Assembly: GCA_944388045.1 (NCBI GenBank)
Contig: CALXHG010000001.1
Location: forward strand, 81,000 to 144,999
Direction: 5' to 3'
DNA: 64,000 bases
Origin: an uncultured Clostridia bacterium
GTDB taxonomy: Bacteria; Bacillota; Clostridia; TANB77; CAG-508
The position numbers and the translations under genes are program-made. Positions 16,676 through 26,451 of the stretch are shown here, in pieces. Under the pieces are notes generated by a model, which had not been told where the DNA came from, ran no database searches, and was given only the letters and a program-made list of their open reading frames with translations. Numbering within the stretch: the stretch's first letter is position 1; every line of letters starts with the position of its first letter.

Positions 16676-17947
16676 TTACTTTTTTATTACAGATAATATC
16701 ATTTTTTCTTCTTTAAAAACATTATTAAGAACTTGTTCTAAATAATTTTCATTTACTATTGGAATTTCTTCTATATAATCAAAACTATTAATTCCTTTAA
16801 AATAATCTGCTAAAAACATTCTTGCTATATCACCTGGGTCATTAAATTCTCTAATATAACCTCCATAAATAGTCTTTCTTATTCTTTCAAATTCTTCCTT
16901 ATTAATTCCATCTTTTTTTAAATTTTTAATAGTCTCTTTAAATTTTTTATATACTTCATCTGGATATTTTGATTGTCCAGTAACTAAAATATGTGCATAA
17001 CCTGTTCCAAACTCATAATCTAAACTTGGAATTGAATACAAAATCCCATCATTATATAGTTCTTGAAATAATTTTGAACTTTTGCCAATTAACAAATTTA
17101 ATAATATTTCTATAGCTATATGTTTTTTTACTTTTTCTTTTCCCGTCTCTTCTTTATCTTTTATTCCTATTGAAAATAATGGCTCACTAACATCCATATT
17201 TTGTTCAATTTTTTCTTGAACAATTTCTTCTTTTTCATTTGGATATATTCTTTTTATTTCTCCATTTGATTTTTTATCTATTAAACGTTTTTTTATTTCT
17301 TCTAATAAATCTTCTGGTACAAAATCACCACAAACAACCATAACCATATTTGATGGATTATAAAAAGTATTATAACATTTATATAAAATATCTTTATCTA
17401 TATGACTTATAGTTTCTATAGTACCTGTAATATCTAATTTAACAGGATGTTCAAAGTACATTGCTTCTAATGAATTTAAATATACCTTCCATTCAGGATA
17501 ATCATCATACATCATAATTTCTTGTCCAATTATACCTTTTTCCTTTTCAACATTTTCATCAGTAAAAAATGGATGTTGAACATAGTCCATAAATTCATCT
17601 AAAGCAGGATAAAAATTCTCTGTACATTCAAACAAATATGCTGTATGGTCATTTGTTGTATATGCATTTGCTTCAACTCCTAATGCCGTAAGTGCATCCA
17701 AACTATTTATTCCATTTTCCTGTTCAAACATTTTATGTTCCAAAAAGTGGGCAACTCCTTTAGGTACTTCTGTTTCTTGTTTATCTCCAGGTACTATAAA
17801 TTTACTATCATTTGAGCCATAATGTGTTCCCCAAATAATGTATTTTTTTTGTATTCCTTTTTTGGGTATAATCATAATTGTTAATCCATTATCTAATTTT
17901 TCAATATATAGTTTTTCTTTTACTTTGGAATTTTCTATAATTTGCAT
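16676..17947 (-). CDS. yfmH: M16 zinc peptidase YfmH-type
   Basis: This belongs to the M16 (insulinase/pitrilysin) family. The inverted zinc motif HxxEH is present as GVAHFLEHKMFE near residue 72, with the distal glutamate expected in the following helix. An M16 C-terminal domain follows (about 190-420). ATG at 17947 is chosen because AAAGGA is 9 bases upstream; the ATG at 17956 would touch the site. It follows a gene for an M16 homologue lacking the zinc motif. Such pairs (yfmF/yfmH) form a two-chain peptidase and are named in databases for association with EF-P 5-aminopentanol modification. No EF-P gene is in this window. Confidence 0.9.
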   Translation of the reverse strand: MQIIENSKVKEKLYIEKLDNGLTIMIIPKKGIQKKYIIWGTHYGSNDSKFIVPGDKQETEVPKGVAHFLEHKMFEQENGINSLDALTALGVEANAYTTNDHTAYLFECTENFYPALDEFMDYVQHPFFTDENVEKEKGIIGQEIMMYDDYPEWKVYLNSLEAMYFEHPVKLDITGTIETISHIDKDILYKCYNTFYNPSNMVMVVCGDFVPEDLLEEIKKRLIDKKSNGEIKRIYPNEKEEIVQEKIEQNMDVSEPLFSIGIKDKEETGKEKVKKHIAIEILLNLLIGKSSKLFQELYNDGILYSIPSLDYEFGTGYAHILVTGQSKYPDEVYKKFKETIKNLKKDGINKEEFERIRKTIYGGYIREFNDPGDIARMFLADYFKGINSFDYIEEIPIVNENYLEQVLNNVFKEEKMILSVIKK

Positions 17948-18025
17948 TTTATTCATTCCTTTCTTTTTATTTTTATGAATTGAGTTTATATGTTTTTTCT
18001 TAAATATAAATACAACTAATTATTG

Positions 18026-19297
18026 TTACTCTTTATTTTTTAAGAAATAAATTGTGTTTACTTGCATTAATTTTGCAACATTAATAATATTTTCTTTTGA
18101 TATATTTTGAACTTTTTTGATATATTCATCAATTGGTAATTTAGTTTTTGAAAATTCTTGTCCAAAATAATACATAATCTCTGTATCTTGTTCATCATCA
18201 ATACATTTTATCGATGATATTATACTCTTTTTAGCATTTTGAATATCATTATCTGTAAATTTTCCATTTTCCATATCTATTAACTGTTTTCTTATTATTT
18301 CTTTTGCTTTTTCATAATTTTTAATTTCAATTCCACATCTTATAAAAATATTACTTTTATATTTTATATAACTTGAACTTGCTGTATATGCTAAACTTGC
18401 TTTTTCCCTAACTTCTTGAAACATTTTAGAACTTGCTGTTCCACCTAAAATTGCATTATATAAAAGTACATCATATTTTTGATTTTCATCATTTAAGTTA
18501 AAATCTAATCCTATAACAATTTTTCCTTGTGTTACATCCATTTGTTCTACAATTTCTTTTTCTTGTATTTTTTCCTTTTTTTCTATATCTAGTATAATTT
18601 GAGAATTTCTATCATTAAGTTGTTTTATATTTTTATTTTCCTCAATAATATTTAATGTATCTTCATTTATCTCACCAGAAACAAAAATATCTATTTTACA
18701 TTTAGAAATCATATCTTTATAATATTCATATAAATTTTGAGAATTTATTTGTTCTAAATCTTCTATATATCCATATTTATATAATCCATATGGTTTATTT
18801 TTATACATTTCTTCTATACATCTATCAAAAGCAAATCTGGCTTTATTATCTGTTTTTCCTTCAATTATTCTTTTAATATTTTCTTTTTCTTGTTCAATAT
18901 ATTCCTCTTTAAATTTACCTTCAATAATTAATGGGTTGAATATAATTTCTAGTAATTTTTCAATACTACTTTTCAACATATTTTCACCATTTTGTGGAAT
19001 AAAATTATCATTTATTGTTTCCATATAAAATTTTAAAATATCATTATCTCCAATTTTATCTAGCCCATTATCGAAACTCGCACCATACATTTCTTCTAAA
19101 TTTTTATTAATTTCTTCTGATGTTTGCATATTCATGCTTCCTCTTCTTAAAACAGCAGATAATAAAGAATTTTTAGTTACATTTTCCCTTGTTATTGGCA
19201 TACTCAAAAAAACTGCAACTAAATTTGTTTTAAATTTTTCATTTTTAATTAAGTGTATTTTTATTCCTTTTTTTATTTCTCTTTCAATCTGTTTCAT
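18026..19297 (-). CDS. yfmF: Inactive M16 partner protein YfmF-type
   Basis: The 423-residue protein has the M16 fold but lacks the HxxEH motif. The equivalent region reads KNSLLSAVLRRGSMNM. Typical M16 C-terminal features remain (ILGGTASSKMFQEVREKASLAYTASSSY). It should be the non-catalytic half of a heterodimer with the zinc-bearing YfmH-type protein encoded 78 bases downstream. GGAGGAGC precedes the ATG. The pairing follows known M16 heterodimers; the substrate is unknown. Confidence 0.88.
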   Translation of the reverse strand: MKQIEREIKKGIKIHLIKNEKFKTNLVAVFLSMPITRENVTKNSLLSAVLRRGSMNMQTSEEINKNLEEMYGASFDNGLDKIGDNDILKFYMETINDNFIPQNGENMLKSSIEKLLEIIFNPLIIEGKFKEEYIEQEKENIKRIIEGKTDNKARFAFDRCIEEMYKNKPYGLYKYGYIEDLEQINSQNLYEYYKDMISKCKIDIFVSGEINEDTLNIIEENKNIKQLNDRNSQIILDIEKKEKIQEKEIVEQMDVTQGKIVIGLDFNLNDENQKYDVLLYNAILGGTASSKMFQEVREKASLAYTASSSYIKYKSNIFIRCGIEIKNYEKAKEIIRKQLIDMENGKFTDNDIQNAKKSIISSIKCIDDEQDTEIMYYFGQEFSKTKLPIDEYIKKVQNISKENIINVAKLMQVNTIYFLKNKE

Positions 19298-19452
19298 TTT
19301 AGCTCCTCCATTCCTTTTATAGTATAATACTTTTATATGTATTTATTCAAGTATAAAAAACATTTTTATAAATTTCAATATAAAAAGTACAATATAAAGT
19401 TTTTAACCTTATTTGTACTTCTTATTTATAATATTAATATATCATTGTTATT

Positions 19453-19911
19453 TTAAGATACAGTTAATTTTAAATCAAATTCTGCCCATTTAGCACCACC
19501 TGAGTCTATATTTGTTGAATATCTAAACATACATCTAACTGCTGTATATGTACTTCTTGGTGATACTGATACTGATTTGTTAAAACTTCTATCTTGCCAG
19601 AAATTAAATGTGAATTTACTTGATTTCGCTGACCATAATGTATACCAAGAGCCAGATTTTTGCCCTTCTATTTTCATTTCAAAATATCTATCATTTACCA
19701 TTCTTTTTGCCCCCATATTGAAGGTTCCTGTTATACTAGAAATATATACACTTCCAAGACTTTTTGTACTTCCACATTGTCTCCAACTAGATGATAAAGA
19801 ACTTGTATTAGAATAACTTCCTGTATAATAAATTGTTCTGCTACCACCTCCGGCCGCCTCCACCACTACTGCTTCCGCCACCTGAAGTACTTTTCTTTTT
19901 CCATACAGCAT
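19453..19911 (-). pseudogene. C-terminal part of the Big_2 surface protein, out of frame
   Basis: The frame is open from 19911, but the first about 22 residues (MLYGKRKVLQ...) are the alternative reading of the upstream protein's Gly/Ser linker. The true content starts around GGGSRTIYYTGSYSNTS near 19850. It forms a beta-rich domain with SSITGTFNMGAKRMVNDRY and YTAVRCMFRYSTNIDSG. It almost certainly belongs to the preceding surface protein. One base too many (or two too few) in the GC-rich glycine-linker DNA around 19845-19860 separates the two parts. It could be a real frameshift, a phase-variable switch or a sequencing error. Confidence 0.7.
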
Positions 19912-21556
19912 ATAATGTTACATCTGCATCTGTATTATATGTTCCCTGTGGTTGATATTTTACACTTCCACTTGAACTTATAGCCCATCCTTGGAATGTA
20001 TAATTACTTCTTGAAGGTTTTGTTGAACTTAATTTTAAGCTAACACCTTGTGCTTTAGTTTGAGCTTTTGGTGCCCCTGAACCACCATTTGCATTATATG
20101 AAACTCTATATTGACCTTTTACTGTTATTGTACTAGTAGAACTTATAGTACCACTAGGGTTTTTAGCAGAAATTGTTACTATTCCAGTAGAAACTGCTGT
20201 TACAAGTCCTGTATCATTTACTTTAGCTACACTTGAATTTGATGAGGTCCATGTTACTTTTTCATCAGTATCTGTTGGATTTACTATTGCTGTTAATTGA
20301 ACTGTGCTAGGATTATCACCATTACCAATATATATAGTTTGACTAGTTGGTGTTACAATAATACTAGAAATTGGTTTATAACAAAGAATTGTACTTGTAG
20401 CTTTATATCCATTTGCCGTTGTTGCTGTTATTGTAACAGTTCCTTTGTTTATTCCTGTAACTAAACCTGTTTCGTTAACTGTAGCAATATTTGTATCACT
20501 ACTTGTAAAGGTAACTTCATTTCCTACATTTGCCCCTTCTGGTAATACCTTTGTATTAAGTTGTAAAACTTTGCTTCCATTTAATTCTATAGTTGCAGAT
20601 GTTGGACTTATTTCAATTCCTGTTGCTGTTGTTTGCACTGTAACAACACAAGTTGCTGTTTTATTATTAGATGTTTTTACTGTTATTATTGCTGTTCCAT
20701 TTGTTACTCCTGTTACAAGACCATTTTCATCAACAATTGCTACATCTGGATTACTACTTATCCATGTCAACTCTGTCCCTGTATTTGCGAAATCAGGATA
20801 AAATGAAGCAGTTAATTGTACTGTTTTAATTTCTGTTCCTAAATCTATTATTTCATTTGTTTTATCTAGAGAAACACTTAATACTTTTATACTATTTACT
20901 GGAATTACTTGAACATTACAATAAGCTGTTTTTGTTATTCCTTCACTTTCAATTGAAGCAACAATTTGTGTTGAACCTATTTCTTTTGCTGTTACTTTTA
21001 CTTGTGTGTTACTATTTTCATCTTCTTCAATAGTTGCAACACTTGTATTTGTTGAATTCCATGTAATATCTCCTTCCATAGTTGTTATTACAGATATTTC
21101 TGCAGAATCTCCTATTTCTAAATCTGGAATTGAATTTGGCTGTAATTTTAAAATGAAATATTCATCATCTGCATCTAATATTGTTCCATCTCCTAATACC
21201 AAATACTGTCTTCCTGGTTTACCTTTATTTATAAAAGTAACTAAATATGAATCTTCATATTGTCCATCTTCTAAGGAATAGTTTTCATCCCCTACATTAT
21301 GGTCTAAATAATATTCAAAATTATCTTTTTGTAATAACTCTTTTGAATTTGCACCAAGTGCCGAAACTGCAGAAGCTTTTAAAATATTTTTCTCTTCACT
21401 AATTTCTGTTTGCTCTTTAGCTTCATCTCCATTATTAAAAAGACCTTTATCTCCTACTAAATAAGCAATACTAATTGTCATCAAAATTAGCAGTACTACA
21501 ACTGTTACAATTAAACTTATTAATGTTATCCCTTTATTCTCTTTTGTTCTTTTCAT
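19841..21556 (-). CDS. Pilin-like anchored surface protein with Big_2 domains, frameshifted at 3' end
   Basis: The N-terminus (KENKGITLISLIVTVVVLL) is a type IV prepilin-like leader with G/I cleavage point and hydrophobic helix, though the usual glutamate at +5 is serine. Helical residues 40-95 precede four bacterial Ig-like Big_2 repeats (about 140-470), recognised by VTWTSSN-like and GTVTITA-like strands repeated with about 85-residue spacing. An InlB B-repeat-like domain (about 475-550) has FQGWAISSSG and VTLYAVW. The frame ends in SGGGGRRW where a frameshift separates the C-terminal domain. It is probably a cell-surface adhesin or pseudopilus-related protein; the binding target is unknown. 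Confidence 0.85.
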   Translation of the reverse strand: MKRTKENKGITLISLIVTVVVLLILMTISIAYLVGDKGLFNNGDEAKEQTEISEEKNILKASAVSALGANSKELLQKDNFEYYLDHNVGDENYSLEDGQYEDSYLVTFINKGKPGRQYLVLGDGTILDADDEYFILKLQPNSIPDLEIGDSAEISVITTMEGDITWNSTNTSVATIEEDENSNTQVKVTAKEIGSTQIVASIESEGITKTAYCNVQVIPVNSIKVLSVSLDKTNEIIDLGTEIKTVQLTASFYPDFANTGTELTWISSNPDVAIVDENGLVTGVTNGTAIITVKTSNNKTATCVVTVQTTATGIEISPTSATIELNGSKVLQLNTKVLPEGANVGNEVTFTSSDTNIATVNETGLVTGINKGTVTITATTANGYKATSTILCYKPISSIIVTPTSQTIYIGNGDNPSTVQLTAIVNPTDTDEKVTWTSSNSSVAKVNDTGLVTAVSTGIVTISAKNPSGTISSTSTITVKGQYRVSYNANGGSGAPKAQTKAQGVSLKLSSTKPSRSNYTFQGWAISSSGSVKYQPQGTYNTDADVTLYAVWKKKSTSGGGSSSGGGGRRW

Positions 21557-21684
21557 TTGATTTTCTCCTATATAATATAATTTCTCTTATATTTTATATA
21601 TCATAAAAATTTATTTAAATCAAGAATAAAATTATTTTTTATGTATATTTTAATTACTTTAATATAAATTATCTTTTCAACAAA

Positions 21685-21714
21685 AAAGTAGCAAGTTATT
21701 TTCCTTACTACTTT
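21685..21714 (-). terminator. rpsU terminator
   Basis: The stem AAAGTAG/CTACTTT has an inner AAG/CTT pairing and a minus-strand T run, 7 bases after the rpsU stop. Confidence 0.75.
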
Positions 21715-21720
21715 ATCTTA

Positions 21721-21888
21721 TTAAAATTTTCTTTTTCTAGCTGCCTCTGATTTTTTCTTTCTTCTTACACTTGGTTTCTCATAGCATTCTCTTTTACGAA
21801 CTTCTTGAAGAACTCCATTTCTCGCACATTGTCTTTTAAACTTTTTTAAAGCTTCTTCTATATTTCCATTAACTTTGATTTCTGACAT
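21721..21888 (-). CDS. rpsU: 30S ribosomal protein S21
   Basis: The product is a 55-residue basic protein. It begins [20 protein letters not shown] and ends with the arginine/lysine-rich [14 protein letters not shown] tail typical of bS21. The frame is open to 21921, but ATG at 21888 has GGAGGGG upstream and matches the family start. S21 helps base pairing at the anti-Shine-Dalgarno end of 16S rRNA. Confidence 0.96.
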   Translation of the reverse strand: MSEIKVNGNIEEALKKFKRQCARNGVLQEVRKRECYEKPSVRRKKKSEAARKRKF

Positions 21889-22060
21889 TATTAATTCCCC
21901 TCCTTCCGGCGTTTGAAACACTGTATGTGGGATTTCATCCTTTATACGCTAATTATTATACATTATTTTCCTATTCATTGTCAAGTCTTTTTAGTCTAAT
22001 TTATAAAATATTTAATTATAAACTATTTATATTTTGCTTTTACAATTTACCAGTATTTAA

Positions 22061-22582
22061 TTATACATCAAATGGTATAACTTTATGTACTTTTAATGAC
22101 TTATTAACATCTATTATTCTTTGATTAGATGAACCTCTAAATTTTAATTTAAGATCTTTTTTCTCTTCTTCAAATTTTCCATCAACAATAACATCTATAT
22201 ATGAAATAAGTTCTTTTGTTTGTGGCCAATTTTGAAACATGTTTCCAACTATATCTTTATCAAAAGTATATCCTGTATAACACCATATATCTTTTTGAGG
22301 AAATCTTTCTTTTACTTTTTTTAATAATGGCAAAAGACCTTCTTGATTTTGATATTCTAATGGTTCTCCTCCTAATAAAGACAATCCTGAAACATATGGA
22401 TGATCTAATTCATTTAGGATTTTATCAATTTCTTTTTCTGTAAACTCTTTTCCATAATTAAAATCCCATGCTTGACTATTAAAACATCCTTTACAGTGAT
22501 GATTACATCCACTAACAAAAAGTGAAACTCTTACTCCTTTTCCATTTGCAACATCAGCAATTTTTATATCTGCATAATTCAT
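22061..22582 (-). CDS. nrdG: Anaerobic ribonucleotide reductase activating protein
   Basis: This radical-SAM activase installs the glycyl radical on the anaerobic reductase NrdD. The 173-residue sequence shows SGCNHHCKGCFN, the C-x3-C-x2-C iron-sulfur motif, after KGVRVSLF. GLSLLGGEPLEY (SAM-binding GGE) and DVIVDGKFEEEKKD follow, as in NrdG. The reductase gene nrdD is not adjacent, which is unusual but seen in some genomes. Confidence 0.94.
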   Translation of the reverse strand: MNYADIKIADVANGKGVRVSLFVSGCNHHCKGCFNSQAWDFNYGKEFTEKEIDKILNELDHPYVSGLSLLGGEPLEYQNQEGLLPLLKKVKERFPQKDIWCYTGYTFDKDIVGNMFQNWPQTKELISYIDVIVDGKFEEEKKDLKLKFRGSSNQRIIDVNKSLKVHKVIPFDV

Positions 22583-22602
22583 TTTTATTTTCCTTTCAAT
22601 TA

Positions 22603-24237
22603 TTAGGTTTGAGTTTTATACATACCATATCTTTCTCTTCCTAAAGCTGTATAAAATGCTTCTTTTAATTCATTACTTTGATTTCCAACATAAGCATATA
22701 TATCATCATAAACCTCACAATCATTTTGACTAATAACACTACTATATGATGCATAATATTTTAATGTATAATAATAAATTTTATTTTCATTTTCATCTAG
22801 AGCATTTTGTCTGTTAAAATCTAAATTTAATCTTCCTGAAGATTTTGATTCAATATTTGCATTTCCAATATTATTCTCATCAAGCAAATATTTATCTCCT
22901 ATTCTGTGGTAAAATCCATCATTTCCAATAATATAAATGTTTTCTTCTCTTACAACCTCTTTACTTTCAGAATTATTTACTATTGTATATCCATTATATA
23001 TTTTTCCTCCAATATCTAATCCTTGTACAAAACTAATAAGAGAAATATTTTTCATAATATGACTCCATTCTTCATCAGATAGTTCTGGCATTTGAAATTG
23101 AACACTTTGTACAGAATTATAATTTGCTACAGCAATAGCTAAATTTGTTCTTATTTTATTTCTTATTATTTGTAATCTATGTTGATTAAAGTTTGATTTT
23201 TCACATTCTATATTATCTGAAATGTTACCATTTGGAGAATTGAAGTCAAAAATTTTTGTTTTATCTCCTTCATATACATGTGTATATATTGTATTTCCAT
23301 CATTATCAATTGTATAATCCATGGCATCACTATATTTTAAATCTTTTAAAGCACTTAATTCTCCATTTTTTATTTTATTTGTAAATTCATATGCTTCAAT
23401 ATAATACCTTTGAGCAAAATTATTATTATTAATTAAATTATAGTATGTGTTAAATGTTTCATTTGGCTTTTCTGCAGTGCCTTGTTTATGTTCTACCATT
23501 TTTCCATTTAAAAAGTAGAAAACTCTTGCATTATCAGAATCATAATAATATTTTGTTCCATTAAATCTAATATATGGATATCTTTTTGAAGCATCTAATC
23601 CGTTTATTGCTGGTAAATTTTCATATAATAATTCATTTTCAATTGTAATCCCATTATATTTTACTGTATTTCCATCATATTCTATACCATCAATTAAATA
23701 TCCTGATTCATTATAGTATTTATCATTAACCATACCTTGTATTGATATATAATTATCTAATGTATATGTTATAACAACATCTATCGAACTTGTTGTATAT
23801 TGTGCACTATATGAAATATATGGTTTTAATCCATATATATTCTGTCCATCTTGGTTTAATCCTGTATAATTTTGATTATTATAATTTGAATAAATATAAA
23901 ATCCATCATACATTGTATATACAAGTGCTGGAATATATTCATTCATTTGTTCTTCTGTATAACCATTTAGTCCAAATACAGATTTTAATGAATCCTTAAA
24001 TGTCTCTACAGAAGCTTCAATATCTCTAAGTTTAGAATTCGCTAAATCTGAGGTTGAACTATTAATTGTATTTATTTGAAATGCTTTGATTGCGTCACTT
24101 GTTGCTGCCGTTAATCTAGTATCATACTCTGTTTGAATCTTTATCGTTTGTATTTGATTTTGTGTATAAACAGAAAGCACTATAGATATTGGTAATATGA
24201 TTATAACAAATATAATTGCTAAATCTTGAATTCTCAT
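22603..24237 (-). CDS. Membrane-anchored extracytoplasmic protein, unknown
   Basis: The 544-residue protein has one N-terminal helix (LAIIFVIIILPISIVLSVYT, residues 6-25), followed at once by an amphipathic helix and a large, Asn/Tyr-rich exterior domain. Recurring features are YDGFYIYSNYNN and YNLINNNNFAQRYYIEAYEFTNKI. The bare N-terminal helix, starting a few residues after Met and running into a coiled segment, resembles pilin-like or pseudopilin-like anchors. There is no acidic residue at +5 and no clear peptidase site. It is flanked by nrdG and ftsH. I do not recognise a family. Confidence 0.7.
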   Translation of the reverse strand: MRIQDLAIIFVIIILPISIVLSVYTQNQIQTIKIQTEYDTRLTAATSDAIKAFQINTINSSTSDLANSKLRDIEASVETFKDSLKSVFGLNGYTEEQMNEYIPALVYTMYDGFYIYSNYNNQNYTGLNQDGQNIYGLKPYISYSAQYTTSSIDVVITYTLDNYISIQGMVNDKYYNESGYLIDGIEYDGNTVKYNGITIENELLYENLPAINGLDASKRYPYIRFNGTKYYYDSDNARVFYFLNGKMVEHKQGTAEKPNETFNTYYNLINNNNFAQRYYIEAYEFTNKIKNGELSALKDLKYSDAMDYTIDNDGNTIYTHVYEGDKTKIFDFNSPNGNISDNIECEKSNFNQHRLQIIRNKIRTNLAIAVANYNSVQSVQFQMPELSDEEWSHIMKNISLISFVQGLDIGGKIYNGYTIVNNSESKEVVREENIYIIGNDGFYHRIGDKYLLDENNIGNANIESKSSGRLNLDFNRQNALDENENKIYYYTLKYYASYSSVISQNDCEVYDDIYAYVGNQSNELKEAFYTALGRERYGMYKTQT

Positions 24238-24299
24238 ATATACTCTCGTTCCTTTCTATTATATAATTACTACAAATATCAATTTTTGTCAATAGAAAA

Positions 24300-24322
24300 G
24301 AATGGATAAAATTATCCATTCT
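24300..24322 (-). terminator. Hairpin overlapping the ftsH stop codon
   Basis: The perfect stem GAATGGATAA/TTATCCATTC has a tiny loop. Its right arm includes the ftsH stop at 24312. It probably terminates ftsH transcripts. Confidence 0.55.
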
Positions 24323-26117
24323 CAAAAATTTTGTCAAATTCTTCTCCTTCAATCTTTTCTTTTTCCATTAATACTCCTGCAACTATATGAAGTTTATCCA
24401 TGTGTTCAGTTAAAATACTTACAGCTCTGTTATATGCTGTTTCAATAATTCTTTTTACTTCTTCATCTATTAATGCAGCTGTTTCTTCTGAATAGTCTTT
24501 TGTTTGAGCAAAATCTCTTCCTAGGAAAACTTCTCCTTGTCCTCCTCCAAACATCACAGTTCCTATTTTACTACTCATTCCATATTTTGTAACCATATTT
24601 CTTGCAATTTGTGATGCTCTTTCTATATCATTACTTGCTCCTGTTGAAATATCATTTAATATTAATGCTTCTGCAACTCTTCCTCCTAGAAGGGAAACTA
24701 TATTTTCTTCCATTTCTGTTTTAGACATAAATGATTTATCTTCTGTTGGTCTATACATTGTATATCCTCCAGCCATTCCTCTAGGAACAATTGATATTTG
24801 ATGTACTGGGTCTTGTGTTGGTAAATATCTACTTACTACTGCATGTCCAGCTTCATGATATGCAACTAATTTATTTTCTTTTTCACTTCTTACTCTTGTT
24901 TTCTTTTCAGGTCCCATAGTTACTTTTACCATTGCATCTTCTATTTCTTTCATTCCAATTTCTTTATAATTTCTTCTTGCCGCAAGTAATGCTGCTTCAT
25001 TTAGTACATTTTCTAAGTCTGCTCCTGCAAAACCTGATGTATTTTTTGCAATTACTTTTAAATCAACATCATCAGCTAATTTCTTTTTACGTGCATGTAC
25101 TTCTAATATTTGTTCTCTTGCTTTTACATCTGGACTTGATACAACAATTTGTCTATCAAATCTTCCAGCTCTTAATAATGCTTTATCTAATACATCTGGT
25201 CTATTTGTTGCTGCTAAAATAATTACACCCTCATTATCAGAAAAACCATCCATTTCTACTAATAATTGATTTAATGTTTGTTCCCTTTCATCATGTCCTC
25301 CACCTAATCCAGCACCTCTTTGACGTCCAACAGCATCAATTTCATCTATAAATATAATACATGGAGCTGATTTTTTTGCTTGTTCAAATAAATCTCTAAC
25401 TCTTGATGCTCCAACACCAACAAACATTTCAACAAAGTCTGAACCACTTATTGTATAAAATGGAACTCCTGCTTCTCCTGCAACTGCTTTTGCTAATAAT
25501 GTTTTACCTGTACCTGGTTGTCCAACAAGTAAAACTCCTTTTGGAATTCTTGCTCCCATATCTGTAAATTTTTTTGGATTTTTTAAAAATTCTACAATTT
25601 CTTCTAATTCTTCTTTTTCTTCATCTACACCTGCTACATCATCAAAAGTTACTCTATTTTTTTCTCCAGCATTTACTAATCTAGCTCTACTTTTACCAAA
25701 TGACAATGATTTTGAACCATTTTGATTATTTCCACTCATCATTATAAACCAGAATATTAAAAATATAGCAAGTAATCCAAATGGTGTAAATAAACTTAAT
25801 GCTGCTATCCACATAGATTCTTTTTCTTCTTCAAGAGAAAATGCTCCAGTTTTTAAATAATCTTGAGAATATGTCATAAAACTATCTAAACTTGGAATAT
25901 TTACTTCTTTTTCAAGTTTTGATTCTTTCATTTTTACTGTTGCATTTTTTCCATTAGATGAGATTGTTATTTTTTCTACTTCTCCATTTTCTATACTTGT
26001 TACAAGTTCTGAATAAGTTATTTGTGAACTTCTATTTTCCATTATTGATGTTAATAATATTATTACAATTATTCCTATAATTAGCCACATTGCTAATGTT
26101 TTTATACCCTTTTTCAA
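24312..26117 (-). CDS. ftsH: ATP-dependent zinc metalloprotease FtsH
   Basis: This is a membrane-bound AAA+ protease for membrane-protein quality control. Two N-terminal helices (about 7-23 and 106-127) flank an extracytoplasmic domain. The AAA module has GQPGTGKT (Walker A, near residue 200), [15 protein letters not shown] (Walker B) and a second region of homology with RAGRFDRQ. The protease site is HEAGH. Length 601 is normal. Translation starts at TTG 26117, with GAAAGGA upstream and no better ATG. The usual Firmicutes neighbour tilS lies upstream, but hpt is missing between them. Confidence 0.97.
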   Translation of the reverse strand: MKKGIKTLAMWLIIGIIVIILLTSIMENRSSQITYSELVTSIENGEVEKITISSNGKNATVKMKESKLEKEVNIPSLDSFMTYSQDYLKTGAFSLEEEKESMWIAALSLFTPFGLLAIFLIFWFIMMSGNNQNGSKSLSFGKSRARLVNAGEKNRVTFDDVAGVDEEKEELEEIVEFLKNPKKFTDMGARIPKGVLLVGQPGTGKTLLAKAVAGEAGVPFYTISGSDFVEMFVGVGASRVRDLFEQAKKSAPCIIFIDEIDAVGRQRGAGLGGGHDEREQTLNQLLVEMDGFSDNEGVIILAATNRPDVLDKALLRAGRFDRQIVVSSPDVKAREQILEVHARKKKLADDVDLKVIAKNTSGFAGADLENVLNEAALLAARRNYKEIGMKEIEDAMVKVTMGPEKKTRVRSEKENKLVAYHEAGHAVVSRYLPTQDPVHQISIVPRGMAGGYTMYRPTEDKSFMSKTEMEENIVSLLGGRVAEALILNDISTGASNDIERASQIARNMVTKYGMSSKIGTVMFGGGQGEVFLGRDFAQTKDYSEETAALIDEEVKRIIETAYNRAVSILTEHMDKLHIVAGVLMEKEKIEGEEFDKIFENG

Positions 26118-26451
26118 TTTATCACTTTCCTTTCAAAATTTTATTCTAATAACTTTATTTTTCAATAAAATTTAGATGTTACAAATTTTTACATCAAAAA
26201 CTATAGCATATATTTTTTTTATTTTCAATAGTTTTTTTATGATTTTTTTGTGTCTTTTTTGTTACATTTCACTAGTTATTACGGATATTTCTAATTCATC
26301 AAATTTTTTTCTTATACTCTTAGCCAATTTTAATTTTTAACTATTTCGTACCTATTAGTAGAACTTTTTTATATATTATTACAGTATAACTTTCTTTTGA
26401 AAATAAAATTTTTATATTTAAAGTTTTATTTTTACTTTGAGCCTAAGTAAC
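26118..26451. other. AT-rich gap between tilS and ftsH
   Basis: No intact gene is visible. On the minus strand, scattered fragments such as KKVLLIGTK and KFDELEISVITSEM between about 26260 and 26380 are interrupted by stops and could be the trace of a lost gene. In this order hpt is commonly found here, but the fragments do not clearly match it. The ftsH promoter should lie in this stretch; no strong promoter stands out. Confidence 0.35.

Noticed and set aside
26230..26420. Small gene between tilS and ftsH
   Set aside because: Only short fragments in different frames, with several stops; not enough to name a gene.
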